A DNA stretch of 64,000 bases from Malassezia japonica (GCF_029542785.1 NC_083372.1:1-64000); one strand, 5' to 3'; counted from the stretch's first letter, positions 10,999-22,028 are shown. Notes: generated by a model from the sequence alone, not told the origin. Numbers and translations: made by a program.

Positions 10999-11136
10999 TA
11001 TAGAACAAACTGCGTTAGTATAGATGGTCAAACTTAGTCCGGGAGATACACGAAAATCGTTTTCGTGATACTAATGTATAACCGAAAGTGCATTGCAAAC
11101 GAGTTTGTCACGGTAAAGTATTATGGGCTGAGTCAT

Positions 11137-12759
11137 CTATGCTACATTGAGGCCATCAAATTCATCTTCCGTAGAAGAGGCTCCTGAGTCAATAACACCC
11201 ATGATTCGTACAGGTTCTCTACCCGTACGCTTCGACATTGCACGTAGCTTATCGCCATACATGTAGAAAACAATCGTAATAGGAACCAATATGGCGGCAA
11301 CCCCGCCTAGAAGACTGCATCCGTCAGGCAATCCAAGTCGATTGAACAAAGGAGTTGCAAAGAGTGGGAAGGCGCCGCCAAGTGCGGCACGAAACAACCC
11401 ATTACTGGCATAAGCTGAAGCCAAATAGCGAGGAAAGTTCTCTCCGATGTAAGACAAAAACCCTTGAAAAAGAAGAAATGTTCCTGCTAGAAAGACAGAG
11501 AACGCAATGACAGGTATTATCCAGTGCGTAGATGGGTATGCTGTCCAGCCAAACCAGAACATGGAAGCAGGAAAGAACAAGCCGCCAATGAAGGCAGGTT
11601 CCATACGATATTCTGGCCGCCATTTACCTTGCTTGAACCTTGGAATAACACTTTTCATGTTATAAATACAAAACAACGCAAATGTAATGATAACTCCAAC
11701 AAAGCCACTGATATAGGCAACGCCCATGAGGCCAGTTGAAAAGTGATGGTTAGCTTTAAATGCCAGAGGAAAGGCCTCAAAGAAACAATATAAAATACCG
11801 TATAAATATGCGATATAAATGTTTGAGCATAAAAGCACCGGTTCAGTGATTGTGAGCTCCATCGGGCGATATAGCGTTTCAACAAGCAGTTTTGACATGG
11901 AAAACTGGCGATCTTTGATTTCTCCTCGGGAACGATAGAGTTCATTCCCTGTGTGTTTGCGCAGTTGGCTCGCTCGCCTGCTCAGAATGGTCTCGCTGCT
12001 TGTTTCAGGGAATGTAAAAAACAATAGAGTCCATACAATACCATTCAAACAGAACAGTGGCCAAATGGTCCATCGCCATCCTAGGTTCTGCGCAGCAAAC
12101 CCTGCAATAAGTGGTCCAAGTGTAGGTCCACCATACGCTCCCAATCCCCAGAAAGCTAAACCGTTCATAAAGCCACCCTCAATACGCCAAATATCTCCAA
12201 CTGTAGCACCTCCTGTAGCAAGAACAGGGCTACCTAGGAATCCATTAATAAACCGAAGGATCATATAGCCAGCGACATTATCGACCAACGCATTGGGGAT
12301 CTGCATGATCGTAAATAGGCCCAATCCGATAATATAGGGTCCATTGCGGCCAACCCAAGATATCTCGGTAATGGGAGACAAAATACAAGGACCAATGCCA
12401 TAGCCCCATATGAAGAGAGACATCGAAAGTATGCCAACCGTTTCGGGCACGCCAAAATAGTTTGCAAGATCAGGGATGCCCGGCGAAACAATGCTGCTGC
12501 CCATATACACAGATAGCATCATCACAAAGAGGAGGGTATTCACCCAGAGCTTGTATGTGAATGACCAATTATATGGATTTTCGGGGTCATTGTCACCATA
12601 CCAACCCACAATAATCACTCCCGTTTTTTCATCGACAGTGAAGTATTGCTCATATATTTTAAAGTTGGTTCCCACCACAGGATGTGGTTTAAAAAAGCGC
12701 CCTTGCGATACGAAGTGTAATAGTCCGGCGAAGGTACTATTGCGAACCAAGCTGGCCAT
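11137..12759 (-). CDS. MFS drug:H+ antiporter (DHA1 family), copy 2
   Basis: A single exon of 540 residues, strongly similar along its whole length to the product of 5456-7075. It shares 'GRFFKP', 'GWYGDNDPENPYNW', 'GSSIVSPGIPD', 'GYGIGPCILSPITE' and 'GNELYRSRGEIKDRQFS'. It has about 12 membrane segments and is expected at the plasma membrane as an H+-coupled exporter. It converges with the Dal5-type gene, with 138 bases between stop codons. Codon use here is more AT-rich than in copy 1, consistent with independent drift after duplication. Substrate unknown. Confidence 0.88.
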   Translation of the reverse strand: MASLVRNSTFAGLLHFVSQGRFFKPHPVVGTNFKIYEQYFTVDEKTGVIIVGWYGDNDPENPYNWSFTYKLWVNTLLFVMMLSVYMGSSIVSPGIPDLANYFGVPETVGILSMSLFIWGYGIGPCILSPITEISWVGRNGPYIIGLGLFTIMQIPNALVDNVAGYMILRFINGFLGSPVLATGGATVGDIWRIEGGFMNGLAFWGLGAYGGPTLGPLIAGFAAQNLGWRWTIWPLFCLNGIVWTLLFFTFPETSSETILSRRASQLRKHTGNELYRSRGEIKDRQFSMSKLLVETLYRPMELTITEPVLLCSNIYIAYLYGILYCFFEAFPLAFKANHHFSTGLMGVAYISGFVGVIITFALFCIYNMKSVIPRFKQGKWRPEYRMEPAFIGGLFFPASMFWFGWTAYPSTHWIIPVIAFSVFLAGTFLLFQGFLSYIGENFPRYLASAYASNGLFRAALGGAFPLFATPLFNRLGLPDGCSLLGGVAAILVPITIVFYMYGDKLRAMSKRTGREPVRIMGVIDSGASSTEDEFDGLNVA

Positions 12760-13249
12760 CGCACTTCTGTGTATCTTGTACTCCCAGCTTCCTTATATTA
12801 CGGCCAGGAGCACACAGAAGGCCTGACTATAACTCTTCTTGAGGCCGTTGACTGCAACAGTACAACTCACGCCACAATGTCACAGTTACTTTATTCGCTC
12901 CACAGTGGCACGCGTTCTGGACGGACTCACGGCGATGTCCACGTAATCGGAGAGATAAGGGACTAGCGCCTCGAGATAATCCGGTCCACTGGAGGACCTC
13001 CACATAACTGCAGCCTCCACACTTGGATACCTCGGCGATTTGTGCCAAGGCTCGAGACTTTTTGGCTTACAAATCAAACCGAATCGAGTATGATGTAGTC
13101 TAGGCGCATTTCAGCCAATCAATTTCTTTACACGTCCTTCAAAGTCAGGGGCTCCTCCTTTCTCCCCTGTGCAGCTGAGGTCCAATCAAATGGTCAGTGG
13201 CTCAGGGCTTTGAGCGCCACCCACACAGCCTTTGCTACCGTTCCACAAT
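12760..13249. other. Divergent intergenic region between MFS copy 2 and lipase 1
   Basis: No gene. It contains scattered CGG triplets (around 12922, 12930 and 12948) but no phased array like the one upstream of MFS copy 1. No tRNA-like box B was seen. Confidence 0.55.
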
Positions 13250-14653
13250 ATGTACCTCAAGCCGATAGTGGTGGCCGCGTTGGTGTCAGTTATGTGTGTC
13301 ATGGCTGAGCCTCGTCGGCATGTGCGTCGTGATTCAGCACCGCCACCCCTCTCGCCTACGCTAGACCCCTTTTACGTTGCTCCGCAAGGCTGGGAGAAGA
13401 CCAAACCAGGCACCATTCTTGGTTCTCGCACGATTCGTGCCGGTTTTACGACTACGCAGAAAATCAGCCTCCAATCTGCGTATCAAATTATGTACAGGAC
13501 GTCGGGCACTGCTGATAACATTCCTTCGTATACGATCACGACTGTATTGGTTCCGAAGAATGCACGCTCTAACAAGCTTGTCATGATAATGCCATACGAA
13601 GATTCCAACTTTGTTGAATGTGCACCGAGTTACAAGATCCAGCTTGGTGCACCCCCTGAGGTGAATCCACTTCAGTCTATGGAAGAGCTTATGTGGACTT
13701 CGGTTCTGAATGACGGATGGATTTTGACGATTCCCGACCATGAAGGCCCGCTTTCCGCATTTTCCTCTGGTATCCTGGAAGGACATGCTTCTTTGGATGC
13801 GCTTCGTGCTACCTTGGCATTCCCTCCGCTAAAGATGGATTCCCAATCTGACATTGTGGGTATGGGCTATTCTGGCGGTGCTATTGCTGGTGGCTGGGCG
13901 GCTTCTCTGCAGTCTGCATATGCCCCCGAGCTTAATGTCAAAGGCTGGGCAATTGGTGGCACGCCGTCCAACCTTTCTGCAACCTTTTACGGTCTCGATG
14001 CAGGCCTCTTTGCCGGATTTGCCGCTGCTGGTTTGGCTGGCGTCGTTGATTCGTACCCCGAAGCTAACGATTATGTTGGCTCTGTTATCACTGAGGAAGG
14101 CAACAAGGCTCTTCAGTTTACGCGTGAACAATGTATGGGCGACATTATTCTTGGCCTGCGGAACGTGAATATTCTTAACCAGTCCTTTGTGTCCAACACA
14201 AACAATTTCCTACACGCGGATGCTATTCAAGGTCTACTCCAGACGCTGACAATGGGCGCTGATCCTAAGCTCACGCCCAAAGCGCCGGTGTACATGTACC
14301 ATTCTGTTCATGACGAAGTCATTCCCTTTGCCATGGCCAACCGCACGGCGAAGTTGTGGTGCGACAACGGCGCCAATCTACAATTCCAAAGCTTTACCGG
14401 CTTGGAAATGGGACATGTATCTACGGAGGTATTGAATTCGCCTTTCGTGCTTAAGTTTATCCGCGATCGGATGAATGACCAACCATTTGTGAAGGGGTGC
14501 CAATGGCAAACCACCAGCAACCCCCTCTGGCAACCCGATATTCTTGGCGCGAAATTAACCGAAGTCTTTAATGCCGTGTCCAATCTATTCGGGACAGATG
14601 TCGGCCGAGGCGATCAGATTCTGAAGGAACACATCCAGGGCGGCAAATTTTAG
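13250..14653 (+). CDS. Secretory lipase (LIP family), copy 1
   Basis: A single exon of 467 residues. I start at the ATG at 13250; the frame extends 6 codons upstream only with a TTG. Residues 1-19 form a signal peptide ending near 'CVMAEP', followed by a dibasic 'RRHVRRD' stretch suited to Kex2-type processing. The nucleophile elbow 'GYSGG' places Ser near residue 208. 'HDEVIPF' and 'LEMGHVS' supply the probable Asp and His. The enzyme should hydrolyse triacylglycerols outside the cell, giving fatty acids that lipid-dependent yeasts need. The paralogue at 15102-16508 shares 'WEKTKPGTIL'-like, 'IPDHEGP' and 'ATGWAAS'-like blocks. This copy is AT-richer than the second. Confidence 0.88.
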   Translation: MYLKPIVVAALVSVMCVMAEPRRHVRRDSAPPPLSPTLDPFYVAPQGWEKTKPGTILGSRTIRAGFTTTQKISLQSAYQIMYRTSGTADNIPSYTITTVLVPKNARSNKLVMIMPYEDSNFVECAPSYKIQLGAPPEVNPLQSMEELMWTSVLNDGWILTIPDHEGPLSAFSSGILEGHASLDALRATLAFPPLKMDSQSDIVGMGYSGGAIAGGWAASLQSAYAPELNVKGWAIGGTPSNLSATFYGLDAGLFAGFAAAGLAGVVDSYPEANDYVGSVITEEGNKALQFTREQCMGDIILGLRNVNILNQSFVSNTNNFLHADAIQGLLQTLTMGADPKLTPKAPVYMYHSVHDEVIPFAMANRTAKLWCDNGANLQFQSFTGLEMGHVSTEVLNSPFVLKFIRDRMNDQPFVKGCQWQTTSNPLWQPDILGAKLTEVFNAVSNLFGTDVGRGDQILKEHIQGGKF

Positions 14654-15101
14654 CTGCCAGCTCCTATGCGTGATCATGCGTGACCTGGTGTTGATTGCTC
14701 TCTGATTCCAATTAACACATTCATTGGGAATGTTGCATCACTCCCGTGACTTTTGCTGCACGAGTCATGCACATACCTGCATGAATGCATCGGAATGCAT
14801 TTTTCGTGGCTATTGTGCCGTAGATACCCTCAATTTGTCATCGGTTTGTAGAATTTCTTGAAATATGAGTGGCCCATTTATATTAGGTTTGATGGTATTA
14901 ATGCATATTTAGCGAACTGAGAATAGGCGCAAAATGCCAGTGGGTGGAACAGATGGAGGGTACTGGCTGCGCGCTAGAAGATGTCTAAACACCAAGAAGC
15001 CTGTCAGCATTGGCCAAGCCAGTTGGCCCATACAAAAGCACTCGCGCGCGTTTCCAACTAACCCGCGTCCACGGCTTCAAGACTCTAGCTAGCCGCACAC
15101 G
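14654..15101. other. Intergenic between the two lipase genes
   Basis: Holds the terminator region of lipase 1 and the promoter of lipase 2. No gene or RNA seen. There is a marked rise in GC content and in GC-ending codons from here on. Confidence 0.55.
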
Positions 15102-16508
15102 ATGTTCTGCCATCGGCTGTTTTTCATTGTAGTTGCGGTGCTCGCGCTCGCGTCTAACGCGTTCGCGCGCATGTCTGTGGCTCGCCACCTTGGCGTCCGT
15201 GCTGTGCAGACGCCAGACGATGACAGCTTCTATACGCCGGATGGCAACTGGCAGAACGAGGCCCCTGGTACGATCCTGAAGACGCGTGAGGTTACTATTG
15301 GCCAGTCCGGTCTTCTCAAGTACGGCGTTACGGGCTACCAGCTCCTCTACCGCACCAACGGTGTTGACCAAAACACCCCCAGCTACACCGTGACCACGGT
15401 CCTCGTCCCTGATAACTACGACAAGGACAAGCTTGTTGCGGCTAATGTGTACGAGGACTCGGCCTCGTCTTCCTGCGCGCCGAGCTACTCGCTCCAGAAG
15501 GGCTCGAAGGTCTTTGGCAACGTTGCCATTGCTTACCAGTCGCTCTTCTTCACTACTCTCCTGCACCAGGGCTGGATCGTGACGGTCCCCGACCACGAGG
15601 GCCCGCAAAGTGCTTTCACTTCGGGCCGTTTCGAGGGCCACATGGTTCTTGACGGTATCCGCGCTACGCTGAACTTTGACAAGCTTGGTCTTGAGAAGAA
15701 AGCCAAGGTTGTCGGTTACGGCTACTCGGGCGGTGCCCTTGCCACTGGCTGGGCTGCCAGCCTCCAGTCCCAGTACGCTCACGAGATCAACGTTGTTGGT
15801 TGGTCGATGGGCGGCACGGTCGCGAACCTGAACCAGTGGCTGAACTACATTGACAACACGACCGGCGCGGGCTTTGCCCTGGCCAGCCTGTGGGGTCTTA
15901 CCTCGAGCTACCCCCAGCTTGCTTGGGTCCAGCAAGCCCTGACCGACAAGGGTCGTAAGCTCATTAACGCAGCTAAGCGCCATTGCATGTATGTCAACCT
16001 TTGGAGCGTTGGCAAGCAGCGCATCTTTGACGACTCCGTCTTCTCGGGTGGATCGAGCTTCCTCTCGAACCCCGATGTGACCAAGGTTCTGAACAAGCTC
16101 CAACTTGGTCGCTACAGCAAGTTTGTTCCCATTGCCCCCGTCTTCATGTTCCACGCTGTGCATGACGAGGTGGTGCCGTTCGACATGGCCATCGGCACGG
16201 CTGATGCTTGGTGCCAGCAGGGTGCCAAGGTCAAGTTCCTGTCGAACACTGGCGCGGAGATGGCGCACACCAACACGGAGCTCTTTAACCTTCCGAATGT
16301 CGTCTTCTTCATGCGTGATCGCTTCCAAGGCAAGAACTTTGGCGATGACTGCCAGTACCCCTCGGTGTCGAACCCCGAGTGGGACATCAACGTCCTTGGT
16401 GGCACGGTCTCGAACTTCCTCCAGCAGGTCCTGGACTTGATTGGCGGCCGCATCGGTTCGGGTGACAGCATTCTCAACTCGAAGCTGAAGCAGAAGGAGA
16501 CTCCTTGA
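15102..16508 (+). CDS. Secretory lipase (LIP family), copy 2
   Basis: A single exon of 468 residues with a hydrophobic signal peptide (residues 1-22, 'FFIVVAVLALASNAFA'). The catalytic elbow 'GYGYSGG' puts Ser near residue 209. 'HDEVVPF' and 'AEMAHTN' hold the likely Asp and His. Cys residues near 125, 310 and 430 could form disulfides. It is a tandem paralogue of the lipase at 13250-14653 with the same length and motif order, but with GC-rich, strongly biased codons that suggest high expression. The large open frame on the opposite strand (14985-16523) is a by-product of that bias. Confidence 0.9.
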   Translation: MFCHRLFFIVVAVLALASNAFARMSVARHLGVRAVQTPDDDSFYTPDGNWQNEAPGTILKTREVTIGQSGLLKYGVTGYQLLYRTNGVDQNTPSYTVTTVLVPDNYDKDKLVAANVYEDSASSSCAPSYSLQKGSKVFGNVAIAYQSLFFTTLLHQGWIVTVPDHEGPQSAFTSGRFEGHMVLDGIRATLNFDKLGLEKKAKVVGYGYSGGALATGWAASLQSQYAHEINVVGWSMGGTVANLNQWLNYIDNTTGAGFALASLWGLTSSYPQLAWVQQALTDKGRKLINAAKRHCMYVNLWSVGKQRIFDDSVFSGGSSFLSNPDVTKVLNKLQLGRYSKFVPIAPVFMFHAVHDEVVPFDMAIGTADAWCQQGAKVKFLSNTGAEMAHTNTELFNLPNVVFFMRDRFQGKNFGDDCQYPSVSNPEWDINVLGGTVSNFLQQVLDLIGGRIGSGDSILNSKLKQKETP

Positions 16509-16669
16509 TTGCACTGCATTCAAGTGTGACAGAACATGTCTATTTCCTTATTTCCCATTCCACCAGATACTCGCGGGTCCCCAACTATCCATGGGGAGCA
16601 ACAAGACACCCAGCTGGCCTGTTTTTGTAGAGATCGTTGCTCCATAGCGTCATTCTTTCGAACGTTCTA

Positions 16670-18088
16670 CTAGTCGTGCTCCGCTACACGCCTGCGGATC
16701 TCGTCCCAGGTATCTTTGTCGGCATAAGGAGCATCCACCGCGTCACCATCAGGGGGATGCATCCAGTAGTTTAGCGCCATATGCGGTCCATCGTCCGTGG
16801 CAGCAGACGTCACTTCATGGAACCAGGATGCAGGTAAGTAGAGCATTTCACCTGGTCGTAAATCGACCACAAGAGGCTTGGGGCATGCTGCGCCAGGAAC
16901 GAGCGCATCGTGTTCCACCTCGGTGGGCGGAGGAATCGGTGGCTCGACGCCAAAGTACTTGTGAAGGATATGAGGCCTGATTAAGGAGAAGCTGGGCGGC
17001 TCCTTTGCATCGTCCTTGGCTTCTGTATTGTCTGCGGCTTCCTCGTCGTCCTCTTTGTCTTCCTCGACTCCTTCGTCATCGTCGCCGCCATCATCGTCGT
17101 CCTCTTCGTCGTCCTCTTCACCGTCGAGCGCCAGCCCATCCACGTCGCCCTCATCACCCCAGTCGACAGCGTCTGCATTGTCCCAATCCACGTCGTCGTC
17201 CCCCATGGCATAAGATTCACGGAGGGCCAAGTACGCTTCCTTGGCATTGTCGTATTCCCGCTGAGGGCCTGAAGCCTTTGCTTTTTTAGACTTTTTTGGT
17301 GCGGGCGCCTCATGGAGCCGTCGCGCACATGCTGCAACACGCCAGTGGGCCGCGTCCAATGCGTCCAGCCCATCTGCTCGGATCCTACCAGGATCTTCGT
17401 ATACGAGTAGTCCGTTGGCATGCACTTTTTGGACGCTGCCCCGGAGGTGCAAGTATTCGTTCGCCGACGGCGGAAACAAGACGAACCGTTTTCTCCCCGA
17501 AAGCAAAAGGTACAGGTTATCATGAAAGTCGTGGTGTAATCCAGAGCTCTTGCGCTGCCTGCCGTTACCCAGCCACAAGTTGCACTGCTGCAGCACTAAA
17601 TTGCCCAGCACGCGCGGGTTGCGAGGAAAGTCGGACGCAAGCTTATTCGTCGGTGCAGGAAGCAGCGTATCGAGCGGTGGCCCCTCATCCAAGTCGTCTT
17701 CGTCTTCGTCCTCGTCTTCCTCGTCCAGCTCATATTGCGTAGTGAGGTAATATTTCCCGGCGGCGTCTGTGTCTTGGATCATGTCCAAATACTCGCCAAA
17801 CGACATAGTCGTACGTGGGGTCGATGTTCCAAAGCAGTCTTCCTCCGGATGGACGGGCTCGACGCGTACGACAGCCCCCCCCGCTTTTTTGCGCAGGTAG
17901 GCCAAGTCTGTCCAGCGCGAGCCCTTCCAGTCTGCGTCGTCCAGCAGGCCGTTGAGGATGCACGGGCGCCGCGGATGGATATATTCTTGCCACATGCGCT
18001 CTGCGCTGATACTAGCCGGCTCTCTCTCCACGACGTCGCCCTCGGACGGCACGTAGCCCGTGTAACCCCCCTGCGCTCGGTGCACCAT
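16670..18088 (-). CDS. JmjC/cupin-8 domain protein
   Basis: A single exon of 472 residues from the ATG at 18088; the frame reaches 18166 only through a TTG. The N-terminal 'HPRRPCILNGLL' and 'YYLTTQ' pieces, then 'SGLHHDFHDNLYLLLSGRK' with the iron-binding His-x-Asp (about residues 185-187), and 'PGEMLYLPASWFHEVTS' with the distal His, mark a 2-oxoglutarate oxygenase of the JMJD7/JMJD5-like class. A long acidic Asp/Glu insert separates the two halves. A protein or RNA hydroxylase is likely; the target is unknown. It is divergent from RER1, with only 57 bases between start codons. Confidence 0.78.
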   Translation of the reverse strand: MVHRAQGGYTGYVPSEGDVVEREPASISAERMWQEYIHPRRPCILNGLLDDADWKGSRWTDLAYLRKKAGGAVVRVEPVHPEEDCFGTSTPRTTMSFGEYLDMIQDTDAAGKYYLTTQYELDEEDEDEDEDDLDEGPPLDTLLPAPTNKLASDFPRNPRVLGNLVLQQCNLWLGNGRQRKSSGLHHDFHDNLYLLLSGRKRFVLFPPSANEYLHLRGSVQKVHANGLLVYEDPGRIRADGLDALDAAHWRVAACARRLHEAPAPKKSKKAKASGPQREYDNAKEAYLALRESYAMGDDDVDWDNADAVDWGDEGDVDGLALDGEEDDEEDDDDGGDDDEGVEEDKEDDEEAADNTEAKDDAKEPPSFSLIRPHILHKYFGVEPPIPPPTEVEHDALVPGAACPKPLVVDLRPGEMLYLPASWFHEVTSAATDDGPHMALNYWMHPPDGDAVDAPYADKDTWDEIRRRVAEHD

Positions 18089-18145
18089 CGTGGAGGATTT
18101 TGGCCACGTGGCGTTTCGGAACGGGCGCGGTGCTTCGTAGGCGCG

Positions 18146-18837
18146 ATGATGCACGAAGGGGACCAAAGCGGCGGCGGCGCTGCCTCGTTTGCGCCGCAGC
18201 AGCTATTCCAGCAGGCATCGATGCTGCATATGCGTGCGCAGCATCTCATTGATAGCACGGCGCCCTTTACGCTGCAGCGCTGGGGCGCGACGGGCGCGTT
18301 GCTTTTCCTGTTCATGCTGCGCATTGTCCTTGCCGAGGGGTGGTATATCGGTATGTGCTCCAACTGACGCAGTGTGTTATGCACTGTTCATCTACTTGTT
18401 GAACTTGTTCCTGGCGTTCCTTACGCCCAAGTTTGACCCTGCGTTTGAGTCGGATCTCGCTGCGCAAGATGTCGAGGAAGGTGAGCCGGGTCTCCCTACC
18501 TCGTCGCGCACCAGCTCTTCGGGCCTGATGAGCAGCGTGTTCCATCCCTCTCAACAAAGTGACCAGGACGAGTTCCGTCCGTTTATCCGGCGCCTGCCCG
18601 AGTTCAAGGTACGCCTCCTGACTGACACAGTTCTGGCTGAACGCGACGCAAGCCATCGTCATCTCCATTTTCGCGACGCTCTTTGAGGCCTTTGACATTC
18701 CCGTGTTCTGGCCTGTGCTTGTAATCTACTTCATGGTGCTGTTTGTACTCACCATGCGCCGCCAGATCCAGCACATGATCCAGTACAAGTACCTGCCCTT
18801 TGACATTGGGCGCAAAGCGCGTTACGGCTCGTCGTAG
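18146..18837 (+). CDS. RER1: RER1, Golgi-to-ER retrieval receptor, 3 exons
   Basis: Exons 18146-18350, 18373-18608 and 18631-18837 give 215 residues, close to the family length. Both introns are exactly 22 nt. Joining them yields 'WYIVCYALFIYLLNLFLAFL', 'TPKFDP', 'EFRPFIRRLPEFKFWLNAT' and 'FDIPVFWPVLVIYF', all classic RER1 blocks. The protein has four membrane segments and returns ER membrane proteins from the cis-Golgi in COPI vesicles. A second in-frame ATG follows the first directly. The stop lies only 13 bases from the stop of the convergent UBP2 gene. Confidence 0.95.
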
Positions 18838-18850
18838 CGTACATAGTAAT

Positions 18851-21800
18851 CTAGGAAGCACTACGTGCATTTTCAAGGAGCCCTTGCTCCTGGACGTCGC
18901 TGCGGACGTAGACAACCAGGTACGATGTTGCGCCGGTGGGACTGCGTTAGAAGAAGGACGTACTCGCGCTGGACTTCGCCGAAAGGGATGGTATTCACAC
19001 GGGCGTCGTTGTACGAGATCCACCCGTCGCTTGCAAAGTCGCGCTGGTCCAAGAAATAGTGGCCATGGGATGCCTCGCCTGGGTGAGTATGGCGACGTAC
19101 CTCGATGCATAAAGACGGCCGCGAGGCGATACGAGACGCTGCGCTCGTCCGCCCAGCGCTCCTGCAGCTCGCGCCGCTTGGCATGCAGCACGGTGCGAAT
19201 CTGCTCCGCCTCGCCACGCAGCGTTTCTGCGGTTGTGCGCAGCGCCTCGAGCTTGTCTTCGCCGAGGAGCGCCGGCAGCGAAGCGTACGATTCGACCGGA
19301 ATGGAGGTGAGCGCCTTTTCGAGCGTCTCCATGTGGCCCGGCAGCAACTGGTCGTCGCCGAGGACGTGTGTGAGGCGCGTGCGCAGTCGGGCGATTTCCT
19401 GGCGGTCACTGCGTGCTGCCGATTGCACAGTGGCAAGTCGCTTGGCCTCGTCGGGAGGGTACGCTGCCAGGTCCATGTACCGATCGAGGTAGAGATGCTC
19501 CTCTAGCTCGATCCCCGCCTGGTTCTTCACGGCGCGGTGGCGCGCACGGTCGTACTGCACGCGCTGCACCTGCATTTGAAGCAGCGGCGGCGCATGCACC
19601 AGACTGACCGAGCGGCGCACGGGTTTTCCGTCCTCGCCGACGAGCTCCTCGTCGTCAAAGAACGTATCGAGCGCGTCGTACATCGAATCGGCTTCGGGGA
19701 GGAGCGTCACAGGAATGCTCTGAAACTCTTCCTCTTTGACGTGCATGCTCGCAGTTGCCTGCTGCAGCTGCTGTGCGGTGCGGCCGACAAACAGGCGATG
19801 GACATCGGACCCCTGCTGTGCGGCCCACGTTGCATCGGGATAGCACGTCATGGCTGCCTGGATCTGAAAGATCATATTGTCGAGGCACTCGCTCACGTCC
19901 TGCTGCGTGCCAACGTGGTTCAGGAGCGTGTCCGGCGCATCCTCGCCGCTCGCACGGTACGCCTGCTCCCACGCCAGTGGCACCAGCGCAAGGTACGCAA
20001 GCTCTTTGGCCGGCGTCACGGCCGCGCTCGGCGAAGACTGCATCTCGGAAAAGAGCTCGGCAAGAAGTCGGACGACTGGGTCAGCCTACACACGTACATC
20101 GGCAGGAGCGTTCGAGCTCTTCGAGCGATACTTGGCGCCCTCCAATCGTCGGCAGCGGCTGCGACGCGTCCATCGACTGCGCCGTGCGCCCCATTTCCAG
20201 GACGGTGGTGCGCAGGAGCGAGATGCGGAAAAAGTACTGCAGCACCGAGTTGAGGTAGCACGTATTCCCAATGTTTTGGAGGCCGCGCGGCGCGCTGAAC
20301 GGTGGCCCAGCCTCCTCTTCCGCATCGCCAGCGAGGTAGCGGCGCAAGTAGCTGCTGCCGCGGCTCTCGGCGATGCAGTACAGCGCCGCACGCAGCAGCT
20401 CCTGGCGCGTGGTCGTCTCGGCGACGTATACCTCGTACGCAACGACCACCAGCCCGTCGTCGATGTCGTCGCTGACCTGGATCAGGCGGTAGGCCTGCGC
20501 CACGTCCGCCACAGGGCTCTTGGCAAGACGCGCCGCCAGTGCAGGCGTGTTGTGGTAGCGCGAGAGGATCGTGAGAGCGAGCGTCGCATCGCGCAGGCCA
20601 TCATCCGTGCCATGGTCCAATACATCGCGGACACGGCGGTCGTACGCGGCAATGATGGCCGCGTCGTCCGATGCCGGCATCGGCGCGTCGTCCCAGAGGG
20701 GAAGCGACTCTGGCGCAGCCAGGATCGGGACAGCGATGCCGAGGTGCTCGTAGCTTGCACGCACATCGGCGTGCGTGTAGAGTCCCTTGCTCTTTTCCAT
20801 CGCAAGGAGCACACCGAGCGCCTCGGTCTGGGGCCGTGCGTCGTGGACAGCCTCTAGTGCCAAAAACAATTCCTGGAGGCGGTGCGGAAATGCAGCCGCG
20901 TTGACACGGTAACCTTGCACGGTCGCCTCTGGCGTCGCGTCAGAGGGCACACCGAGGCGCGCGTACGCGCGGCGAAGCCCTTGGTCGTGGGGCGGCGTAG
21001 GCGGCAGTGCGCACGAGCCAAACGGCGTCAACGCGCTATGCTGCGCGACGTGCAGCGCGATGCCGGTTTCCGGCACAGGCGGTGTGCCGCCGAAGTGGAC
21101 GCACCACGCGGCAAGCTCAAGATACACGCGGATCAGGCGGAGGACGTCGGCAGAGGGCGCTTCGCTCGGAGCCGGTGCCTCTGCGCGCGCGTCGCTTCGA
21201 GAAGCATCATCAGGCGGCGTCTCACTCGTCGCCTCCGCCTCACCCAACGCGTCGTCGCCGGGTGCGTCTACGTGCAGGTAAGCAGGCACCTGCAGTGCCT
21301 CGCGGCCGTCCTCGAGCGGCGCAGTGTGCCACCCGACAAACGTGAAAATCGCCTGGGAGCTCTCGTCCCAGCGCAGCTGCTGCGAAAATGCCTTTCCTTG
21401 CACCGGAACGGCCCTAGCGGTGCCTGCGAGTGCATCGCCAAAGATGCGCACCAAGAGCGCTACCGCGCGCGCCACTTCGGTACGGGGCGTTATACCCGGT
21501 GCCGGCGTCTGCTCGCGCGCCGTACGGAACGCGTCCCAGACATCGCGTGGGAGCGTTGCGGGAACCTGTCCAGGGACCGAAGTGAGCACGCCCCAGTCCC
21601 TGCCTAGGTCCGAGTGCCGGAGCATGTCGTGAAACGGCACTGGGCCGTGCACGGCGTCGGTCACGTAGTGCTCCTCTGCGCGCACATCTTCCTCTGCAAG
21701 GAGCGTGCGCACAGCAGACGTGTCCTGCGGCGCGTTTTCACCGGTCGCCGGCATATGCAGCACCCACTCTGCACGGTCCGGCACGAACACGGCGTCGGGA

Positions 21801-21982
21801 TGCGGCCGTGCACCGCCGAGATGCTCGCCGAGCGCACTTCCCGGCGCCGCGTCCACCTGTAGACTATACACAGGGCACTCTACACTACCCAACAGGCCAC
21901 ATTCACCGAGTGCACGCGGCGTACGCACGACTTCGCGCGCGCGCGCCGGCCACCTCGACCCCTCGCCGCCCTCGTCGTGCAT
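18851..21982 (-). CDS. UBP2: Ubiquitin C-terminal hydrolase, UBP2-like, 4 exons
   Basis: Exons 21982-20098, 20075-19101, 19078-18964 and 18941-18851 give 1021 residues. All three introns are 22 nt. The catalytic Cys box 'NIGNTCYLNS' (Cys about 575) sits near the end of exon 1. The sequence 'GTQQDVSECLDNM' opens exon 2. The His box 'SHGHYFLDQ' (His about 960) becomes contiguous only after removing the second intron, and 'GATSYLVVYVR' only after removing the third. Length, the long N-terminal region and the large insert between the Cys and His boxes fit yeast Ubp2, which trims Lys63-linked chains with Rsp5. It shares a 46-base divergent promoter with LAA1. Confidence 0.88.
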
Positions 21983-22028
21983 GGGAGCGCCCGATCGATG
22001 ACGTAAGCCGTCCGACGTCCCCACGACG

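Noticed and set aside
14985..16523. 512-residue open frame antisense to lipase 2
   Set aside because: It is an exact shadow of a strongly codon-biased gene; its sequence has no domain features and the sense frame has a signal peptide and catalytic motifs.
18089..18166. N-terminal extension of the JmjC protein
   Set aside because: It needs a TTG start and overlaps the RER1 start; the ATG at 18088 is preferred.
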